Of a stretch of 64,000 nt of DNA, positions 60,094-64,000 are shown one piece after another. The stretch spans positions 148,805 through 212,804 of the IMG/VR virus record IMGVR_UViG_3300022752_000015. One strand, 5' to 3'. The stretch is from a virus. The position numbers and the translations under genes were made by a program. The notes under the pieces are model-generated. The model ran no database searches. It had not been told where the DNA came from and saw nothing but the letters and a program-made list of their open reading frames with translations. How positions within the stretch are numbered: the stretch's first letter is position 1; each line of letters starts with the position of its first letter.

Positions 60094-60837
60094 TCAGAAC
60101 TTCTCTGCCGGGACCCACTGGACGTTACCTGCCGAGTCCTTCACCCCTGCCCGGGCGTTCCACTTGCCGCGGTACTTGGAGACGCCGATCCAGAAGACCT
60201 TGCCGGTGAAGCCGTCGACTGTGACCGTGGTGCCCTTGGCAGGGATCCGGGCCAGCTGACCCTCAGCCACCGCCTTCTCGGCCTGGAGCTTGGCGTCACG
60301 CTTAGCCTGGCGGGCGTCCTTCTTCGCCTTCTCGGCGGCGGCGATGGCAGCCTGCTCAGCGCGTTTGGCCGCCCGTTCCGCCTCGATGCGGGCCATCCGG
60401 GCCGTGTGGAATGCCTCCCAGGCGGCACATCCGTCGAGCATCTCAGGACCACCGTGGAGGAGCTGCATGTCGAAGGGATCGACCGTGGCCGACAGCGAGT
60501 AGCCGTTGCGGTCGGAGAAGAGGTTGGTGCAGTCCACCCAGGCGAACTGTTCGTGGACCTCGAGATCGCGGACCTTGTCGGCATCCCACTTGAGGGCATC
60601 GATGTAGGCGAGGATCCGCTCACCGGCGTAGTGGTGCGGGCTGGGAGGGACGTTGCAGGTGCCGAGCCAGACGAGGGCCCAGGTGCACTCAGTCGAGCGG
60701 TGGTCCGAGTAGTCGAGGGTGTCCGACCAGTTGCGGGTCTCCGTCGTCTTCTCGATCCGCAGGACGCGGTGCTGGAAGAAGACCTCCGACGTGGAGGGGC
60801 CGGGACCGTAGGCGTAGCTCTTCTTGATGATCGGCAT
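60094..60837 (-). CDS. Array gene 10: hypothetical protein with Ala/Lys coiled region
   Basis: 247 residues, the largest array protein. The first 150 residues look globular (HRVLRIEKTTETRNWSDTLD, CTWALVWLGTC, FAWVDCTNLF). Residues about 150-200 are a charged Ala/Arg/Lys/Glu helix (ERAAKRAEQAAIAAAEKAKK). The C-terminal 45 residues (GTTVTVDGFTGKVFWIGVSK) resemble a small beta barrel of the KOW/SH3 kind. Last gene of the first block; hairpin A follows 13 bases after its stop. Confidence 0.65.
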   Translation of the reverse strand: MPIIKKSYAYGPGPSTSEVFFQHRVLRIEKTTETRNWSDTLDYSDHRSTECTWALVWLGTCNVPPSPHHYAGERILAYIDALKWDADKVRDLEVHEQFAWVDCTNLFSDRNGYSLSATVDPFDMQLLHGGPEMLDGCAAWEAFHTARMARIEAERAAKRAEQAAIAAAEKAKKDARQAKRDAKLQAEKAVAEGQLARIPAKGTTVTVDGFTGKVFWIGVSKYRGKWNARAGVKDSAGNVQWVPAEKF

Positions 60838-60843
60838 GGTTCT

Positions 60844-60872
60844 ACCCTATCCTGTTCAGGGTCGACTTTGCA
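60844..60872 (-). promoter_or_regulatory. Array promoter P10
   Basis: -35 TGCAAA, 17-base spacer (GTCGACCCTGAACAGGA), -10-position TAGGGT, then AGAACC before ATG. Confidence 0.65.
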
Positions 60873-60888
60873 CCACCGCCGCACTTTT

Positions 60889-61131
60889 TCAGTCGTCGTC
60901 CACCCCGAAGGTGGAGAGGGGCTCTTCCTCCTCTTCGTCCTCACCCAACTCTTCCTCCTCCTCGTCCTCGTCGATCTCTGCATCCTCCTCCTCGAGGAAC
61001 CCCTCACCCACTGCCATCTCGGCTACGTCGGCCTCCGACATGAAGGTCAGGCAGGCCCTCACGAGCACCTCGGCGTCCAAGGCACCCTCTTCCATCATCT
61101 CCAGCAGCTTGTTCGTAACTCGTCGCGTCAT
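60889..61131 (-). CDS. Array gene 11: small protein with acidic tail
   Basis: 80 residues. A helical N-terminal half (TNKLLEMMEEGALDAEVLVR) is followed by a run of Glu and Asp from about residue 47 to the end. Highly acidic small phage proteins can mimic DNA and inhibit host nucleases or transcription factors; that is an idea only. The TGA is followed by AAAAAGT. Confidence 0.65.
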   Translation of the reverse strand: MTRRVTNKLLEMMEEGALDAEVLVRACLTFMSEADVAEMAVGEGFLEEEDAEIDEDEEEEELGEDEEEEEPLSTFGVDDD

Positions 61132-61137
61132 GTTGTT

Positions 61138-61166
61138 ACCTTATCTTGTCGGGGGTTGACTTTACA
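61138..61166 (-). promoter_or_regulatory. Array promoter P11
   Basis: -35 TGTAAA, 17-base spacer (GTCAACCCCCGACAAGA), -10-position TAAGGT, then AACAAC before ATG. Confidence 0.62.
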
Positions 61167-61170
61167 CTGC

Positions 61171-61557
61171 TCAGGGGAGGGGCTTGAACTCGGGACCCTT
61201 GCCGAAGACCTCACGGTCTGCGTAGTGCCAGCTGTAGGTAGTCCCTCGCTCGTCCCCCGGCCGAAAGAGGTAGACGAACTCGTAACCACCGTCGTCGAAG
61301 CGGATGCTGCTCGCCTGGGTGTAGGTGGCGATGTCGAGTTCCTCACCACGGTCGCGGTGGTAGGCCTGCGTGTAATCCAGGTCCTCACCGAGCGACGACA
61401 AGCAACCGAGCGCCACGAGGTCGAGCACCTGACGGACCGTCGTGTAGTGTGCTTTGAGGGTGGCACCGACGCCTTTGAGGTAGCCGTCGTGGTGGCAGTA
61501 GACGCCGGTGACAGTGCCGTCGAGGTTCTGGATGCCGATGAAAGAGCGAGTGGACAT
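61171..61557 (-). CDS. Array gene 12: conserved hypothetical (SFIGIQNLDGTVTGVYCHHDG family)
   Basis: 128 residues from the ATG at 61557, six bases after AGGAG. It is the only array gene with a standard ribosome site, and it lies 64 bases downstream of its promoter-linked ATG, behind an eight-residue leader. RSFIGIQNLDGTVTGVYCHH, DGYLKGVGATL, YHRDRGEELD belong to a small protein family I recall from phages and actinobacteria with no known function. The 178-codon longer frame is rejected because it passes through the promoter. Confidence 0.7.
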   Translation of the reverse strand: MSTRSFIGIQNLDGTVTGVYCHHDGYLKGVGATLKAHYTTVRQVLDLVALGCLSSLGEDLDYTQAYHRDRGEELDIATYTQASSIRFDDGGYEFVYLFRPGDERGTTYSWHYADREVFGKGPEFKPLP

Positions 61558-61594
61558 GAGGTTCTCCTGGACGAGGGTTGGTGGCCGGATTGGT

Positions 61595-61621
61595 TCAGAT
61601 GCCGATCTTGATCGTTTCCAT
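61595..61621 (-). CDS. Eight-residue leader peptide upstream of array gene 12
   Basis: The ATG at the array-fixed position (61621) opens METIKIGI then TGA. The true gene starts 38 bases further on with its own ribosome site. A leader at a promoter-linked AUG could attenuate or couple translation, or be a relic of a lost array gene. Confidence 0.4.
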   Translation of the reverse strand: METIKIGI

Positions 61622-61627
61622 GGTTCT

Positions 61628-61656
61628 ACTCTATCAGGTCGTTGAGGAACTTTACA
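61628..61656 (-). promoter_or_regulatory. Array promoter P12
   Basis: -35 TGTAAA, 17-base spacer (GTTCCTCAACGACCTGA), -10-position TAGAGT, then AGAACC before ATG. The TAA stop of array gene 13 lies in the -35 box. Confidence 0.62.
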
Positions 61657-62383
61657 CTGCCTCTGTGCGACGAATTGCGACCGTCGGGGGAAGGGTACCA
61701 TCCCCACACCCGTACACCCGGATCGAATAGTTGGCGATTTCCTTGGGGTAACCCCTTCGGTCAGCCCGGCGGATGTGACGGAATCGATAGGTCCCAGGAT
61801 CCGGATACTTCCCAGTCATAGAAATGTAGGTCGGGGTGAGACGTAGAGTGCGGGAGCTTCCTCCGATGCGGAGACCCTTGAAGGCCGCATCGCCGAGCGT
61901 GTCATAGATCTGCTTACCAACGAGCTGCTCTGCAGTCCGTTGTGTCCTCTCGACCACCTGTGCGGGTGACTCCATGGTCAAAGTGATCTTCTGGGGCAAC
62001 ATTGTTGTCAGCATCTCCCCCAGCATGGCAACCATCGAGACCATGTTTTCCCGCCGCTTCAACGTCTCCAGGTCCATGTCGCCACCTGAGGTCGCCACTG
62101 CGATGCGGAGGTAGTTATCCAACACCATGGCACCTTCCTCATTGAGCTGTGCCCCCTTCGGGTCCGAGTTGTAGACGACGACCAGCGTGACGGAGGGGTT
62201 GGACTCGTGCCACGCGCTCCTCGTGGGATCCAGGTTGAAGTCGTACCGAATCCCCGTCGAGCCCTCCGTCACCTCCCGAGCGAGCACGTCTTGGTTGTAC
62301 TTGTTCATGTGCGCGACCACACCGTGAGAGCCGATGATGGCCTTGGCGGTGCGGAGGGCTTCGATCCGGGGTGTGGCGTCCAT
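61652..62383 (-). CDS. Array gene 13: hypothetical protein
   Basis: 243 residues. Beta-rich and helical parts alternate (VTLVVVYNSDPKGAQLNEEG, MVSMVAMLGEMLTTMLPQKI, YRFRHIRRADRRGYPKEIAN). No domain recognised. Its stop TAA is made by the TGTAAA -35 box of the next promoter, an economical overlap. Confidence 0.65.
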   Translation of the reverse strand: MDATPRIEALRTAKAIIGSHGVVAHMNKYNQDVLAREVTEGSTGIRYDFNLDPTRSAWHESNPSVTLVVVYNSDPKGAQLNEEGAMVLDNYLRIAVATSGGDMDLETLKRRENMVSMVAMLGEMLTTMLPQKITLTMESPAQVVERTQRTAEQLVGKQIYDTLGDAAFKGLRIGGSSRTLRLTPTYISMTGKYPDPGTYRFRHIRRADRRGYPKEIANYSIRVYGCGDGTLPPTVAIRRTEAV

Positions 62384-62389
62384 GGTTCT

Positions 62390-62418
62390 ACCTTACCTCA
62401 TTCGTCGTGCGCTTTGCA
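62390..62418 (-). promoter_or_regulatory. Array promoter P13
   Basis: -35 TGCAAA, 17-base spacer (GCGCACGACGAATGAGG), -10-position TAAGGT, then AGAACC before ATG. Confidence 0.65.
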
Positions 62419-62419
62419 C

Positions 62420-62638
62420 TCAGGTCACACCCCGCCGTGACAGTTCGATGCCGAGGAGCTTGTAGGCCGTGCGCCAGTTGCGGTGGCGGGCCCGGGCGAG
62501 GACTTGGGTGCCGGTGTCCACCTCGACGTGGAAGTCTCCCTTGACGCGGACGCTGCGGACCTCAAGGGGCGTGCCCTCACTGACGCAGAAGGAAGCAAGT
62601 TCGAGAACCTTTGCCTTGGGAGAGGAGTTGCGCTTCAT
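62420..62638 (-). CDS. Array gene 14: small basic protein
   Basis: 72 residues. KVLELASFCVSEGTPLEVRS, VKGDFHVEVD, RHRNWRTAYKLLGIELSRRG form a basic alpha/beta protein. The TGA is directly followed by the next -35 box. Possible nucleic-acid binding; unknown. Confidence 0.65.
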   Translation of the reverse strand: MKRNSSPKAKVLELASFCVSEGTPLEVRSVRVKGDFHVEVDTGTQVLARARHRNWRTAYKLLGIELSRRGVT

Positions 62639-62644
62639 GGTTCT

Positions 62645-62673
62645 AACTTACCTTGTTTGAGGTTGACTTTGCA
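62645..62673 (-). promoter_or_regulatory. Array promoter P14
   Basis: -35 TGCAAA, 17-base spacer (GTCAACCTCAAACAAGG), -10-position TAAGTT, then AGAACC before ATG. Confidence 0.65.
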
Positions 62674-62679
62674 CTGCCT

Positions 62680-62952
62680 TCAGCCAACCGCGAGAGAAAG
62701 TGCGCAGTAGCGGCCGTCGGGCAGAGTACCTTCGTAGTTGAGGCTGACGTTACCCTCGCCATCGTCGGCGATCTCGACGAAGTTGAAGGCGACAACCTTG
62801 CCCGTCCGGTGGCTGCGGACTGCGACCTTGGCCGGAGCACGACCACTTTGGGGGAAGTCAATGTGGTCGCTGACCGACCCCATACCGTGAGCGGCCTTGG
62901 CGTTGTACCAGTCGAACTTCGAACCGTCGAGGATGATCGGGAAGGTGTTCAT
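62680..62952 (-). CDS. Array gene 15: small hypothetical protein
   Basis: 90 residues from the ATG at 62952. NTFPIILDGSKFDWYNAKAA then PAKVAVRSHRTGKVVAFNFV and DGEGNVSLNYEG give a beta-rich fold. No match recognised. Confidence 0.65.
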   Translation of the reverse strand: MNTFPIILDGSKFDWYNAKAAHGMGSVSDHIDFPQSGRAPAKVAVRSHRTGKVVAFNFVEIADDGEGNVSLNYEGTLPDGRYCALSLAVG

Positions 62953-62958
62953 GGTCTC

Positions 62959-62987
62959 AGTATATCCTTTCGAGGTTGAACTTTGCA
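62959..62987 (-). promoter_or_regulatory. Array promoter P15
   Basis: -35 TGCAAA, 17-base spacer (GTTCAACCTCGAAAGGA), -10 TATACT, then GAGACC before ATG. Nearly the same spacer as P16. Confidence 0.75.
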
Positions 62988-63005
62988 CTGGATGGGTTGG
63001 GGTTT

Positions 63006-63344
63006 TCAGCCGCCGTCGGCCATGCGCATGGCGGCGTAGGCGTCGGCCGGTTTGGCGGGCTTCTTGCGCTTGGCCTTGCGTTGAGCTGCCCGATCCGCGG
63101 CCGCCGAGGCGGCCGGGTTGCAGACGGCCTTCTCCTTGCCGACGGAGTAGAGGATGTTGTCCCCTGGTTGGAATGGGCCGCTGAGGACCACGACGTCGCC
63201 GTCCTCGAGCTGTCCTGCTCGGGCGGCCATTGCGAGTTTGTCGAAGGCTGCGCGGGCTGCCGGCTCGCTGAGGAAGACGTGCTGGGCGGCGGAGCCTTCG
63301 TAGGAGACCAGGACCGAGACGACGTAGATTCCGATGTTCTTCAT
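63006..63344 (-). CDS. Array gene 16: protein with basic tail
   Basis: 112 residues from the ATG at 63344; a longer frame of 230 codons runs through other array genes and is rejected. KNIGIYVVSVLVSYEG is a first strand, AQHVFLSEPAARAAFDKLAM a helix, and GDVVVLSGPFQPGDNI a strand. A Lys/Arg/Ala-rich tail (AADRAAQRKAKRKKPAKPAD) follows and may bind DNA or RNA. Confidence 0.68.
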   Translation of the reverse strand: MKNIGIYVVSVLVSYEGSAAQHVFLSEPAARAAFDKLAMAARAGQLEDGDVVVLSGPFQPGDNILYSVGKEKAVCNPAASAAADRAAQRKAKRKKPAKPADAYAAMRMADGG

Positions 63345-63350
63345 GGTTGT

Positions 63351-63379
63351 AGTATACACTTTCGAGGTTGAACTTTGCA
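63351..63379 (-). promoter_or_regulatory. Array promoter P16
   Basis: -35 TGCAAA, 17-base spacer (GTTCAACCTCGAAAGTG), -10 TATACT, then ACAACC before ATG. Confidence 0.75.
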
Positions 63380-63384
63380 CGGAC

Positions 63385-63594
63385 TCAGTACAACTTTCGG
63401 CCGTGGGACAGGACCTCCGCCGCTCGAGCGAATGCCCTCGACAGAATCTCACATTCGGCACGGTTGAGGTACAGGGTGGCGGTGCCTCCGGAATCCTTGT
63501 CCGGACACCGGCCCTTGTGCTCGTCTCCCCGGACCGTCTGGACCAGGTCGAGGCGGAGGATGTCGTTGATGATGTCGAGGGGGTCGCGGTCCAT
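63385..63594 (-). CDS. Array gene 17: small hypothetical protein
   Basis: 69 residues from the ATG at 63594. DPLDIINDILRLDLVQTVRG then GGTATLYLNRAECEILSRAF reads helix-turn-strand-helix. No known motif. Its TGA is followed within a few bases by the next -35 box. Confidence 0.65.
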   Translation of the reverse strand: MDRDPLDIINDILRLDLVQTVRGDEHKGRCPDKDSGGTATLYLNRAECEILSRAFARAAEVLSHGRKLY

Positions 63595-63600
63595 GGTCCT

Positions 63601-63629
63601 AGTATACCCTTTCTGCTGGGAACTTTGCA
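63601..63629 (-). promoter_or_regulatory. Array promoter P17
   Basis: -35 TGCAAA, 17-base spacer (GTTCCCAGCAGAAAGGG), -10 TATACT, then AGGACC before ATG. A run of seven A lies about 16-20 bases upstream, as an UP element would. Confidence 0.78.
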
Positions 63630-63648
63630 CCGGGTGGAGAACTTTTTT

Positions 63649-63837
63649 TCAGACGTCCGAAGCGATCTGCGCCAGGAAGTGGGCGAGCGTCGAGGCATCG
63701 TCGTTCTGGAGGGTGATCGAGAAGCTCGGCCCGAACACGATCCGCGTCGTGTAAGGCAGCGGACCTTCCTCCACCTCGATGCGGTACTCGCGGGAGGTGT
63801 CTGCGTCGACGACCGTGAGCTTCTTGATGTGATCCAT
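63649..63837 (-). CDS. Array gene 18: small hypothetical protein
   Basis: 62 residues from the ATG at 63837. HIKKLTVVDADTSREYRIEV then TTRIVFGPSFSITLQNDDAS and a short helix: a compact beta sheet with a helix. First gene after hairpin B and the first array unit visible at the right edge. Its TGA starts an A run that serves the next promoter. Confidence 0.65.
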   Translation of the reverse strand: MDHIKKLTVVDADTSREYRIEVEEGPLPYTTRIVFGPSFSITLQNDDASTLAHFLAQIASDV

Positions 63838-63843
63838 GGTCCT

Positions 63844-63872
63844 AGTATACCCTTTCCACTGTGAACTTTGCA
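63844..63872 (-). promoter_or_regulatory. Array promoter P18
   Basis: -35 TGCAAA, 17-base spacer (GTTCACAGTGGAAAGGG), -10 TATACT, then AGGACC before ATG. Upstream lies an A run within GCGAAAAAAAGCGC, then hairpin B. Confidence 0.78.
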
Positions 63873-63900
63873 CTGACGGTCGCGCTTTTTTTCGCGATCC

Positions 63901-63988
63901 CCTGGGATGACCCAGGAGAGGTCGGGGAATGCCGGACCTAGGTTACCCCATCCGACCCCACGGTAGCCTCTCCTGGGTCATCCTCAGG
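63901..63988. repeat. Hairpin B: 17-bp stem, 45-nt loop with conserved core
   Basis: GGATGACCCAGGAGAGG (63905-63921) pairs perfectly with CCTCTCCTGGGTCATCC (63967-63983), extended past a one-base bulge by CCTG/CAGG. The 45-base loop has GACCTAGGTTACCCCAT at 63935-63951, at the same offset (13) as in hairpin A. The stems differ from A at several places but remain complementary, so the fold is conserved. It lies just upstream of array promoter P18. Confidence 0.85.
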
Positions 63989-64000
63989 CCCAGGACCTGG

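Noticed and set aside
60141-61007. 288-codon minus-strand frame and other long frames in the GC-rich block (for example plus 58731-59438 and 60406-61611)
   Set aside because: They are shadow frames typical of high GC sequence, cross array promoters, have Arg/Ser/Pro- or Val/Leu/Gly-skewed composition and lack start signals.
58245-63872. CRISPR-like array from regularly repeated elements
   Set aside because: Repeats are spaced from under 100 to several hundred bases, and each gap is a gene. There are no short uniform spacers and no cas genes.
58737-63873. N-terminal extensions of array genes beginning MQSS..KGYT
   Set aside because: These residues are simply the promoter element translated in frame (TGCAAAGTTC gives QSS, GGGTATACT gives GYT). 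They recur in unrelated genes because the promoter recurs, so the true start is the ATG after the -10 box.
59993-63988. Hairpins A and B as ordinary Rho-independent terminators or attC sites
   Set aside because: No U tract follows either arm, the loop is 45 nt, and conservation is in the loop and not at stem ends as in attC. No integrase is present.

Overview
The window looks like part of a large tailed-phage genome with a T4-like (myovirus-type) head module. Evidence: a gp17-type terminase, gp20-type portal, gp21-type prohead protease, acidic scaffold and gp23-type major capsid protein lie in canonical order at 37.8-48.5 kb. They are accompanied by phage-type replication and repair genes (DnaG-type primase, RuvC-like resolvase, fused SbcD-SbcC nuclease, ATP-dependent DNA ligase, DinG/XPD-like helicase, UV-damage endonuclease), a sigma factor, a ClpP-like protease, a PhoH-like ATPase and one tRNA. 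No integrase or bacterial housekeeping locus is visible. A small lipoprotein gene hints at a Gram-negative host, but the host cannot be named from sequence alone.

Layout. 0-8.1 kb, minus strand: an overlapping operon of glycosyltransferases, with one cut by the window edge. 8.2-16.7 kb, mostly plus: a coiled-coil membrane protein, a GroEL-like apical-domain protein, small unknowns, ClpP, the helicase, a histone Hc1-like protein and PIN-PhoH, with a minus-strand sigma region 4-like protein between them. 16.7-30.6 kb, plus: seven large virion (tail/baseplate/fibre) proteins. 30.6-37.4 kb: nuclease, resolvase, primase and the SbcD-SbcC fusion. 37.4-48.5 kb: head and packaging genes, ending in a strong terminator. 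48.7-51.2 kb: membrane protein, HNH nuclease and a kinase-like protein. 51.2-57.6 kb, minus: tRNA-Glu, lipoprotein, ligase, the sigma operon and UV endonuclease.

57.6-64 kb is different in kind. It is very GC-rich and holds eighteen short minus-strand transcription units. Each start codon is preceded by the same element: a TGCAAA-type -35 box, exactly 17 bases, a TATACT- or TAAGGT-type -10 box, exactly 6 bases, then ATG. For the TATACT units this geometry predicts transcripts beginning at the AUG itself. Two long hairpins (about 59.99 and 63.90 kb) have different but internally complementary stems, identical 45-nt loops and a shared 17-nt loop core. They punctuate the array. This array plus hairpin system is the best candidate for something undescribed.

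How the parts may fit (inference): the GC-rich array carries host-sigma-type promoters and may be an early, host-takeover region. The phage sigma factor lacks the -35-binding region 4.2, and a separate small protein carries a region 4.2-like helix-turn-helix, so late AT-rich genes may use a split sigma as T4 does with gp55/gp33. Six small proteins share an N-terminal amphipathic tag. In four of them the tag is followed by a T4-gp21-type cleavage motif, which suggests cargo delivered into the prohead and trimmed by the protease encoded here.
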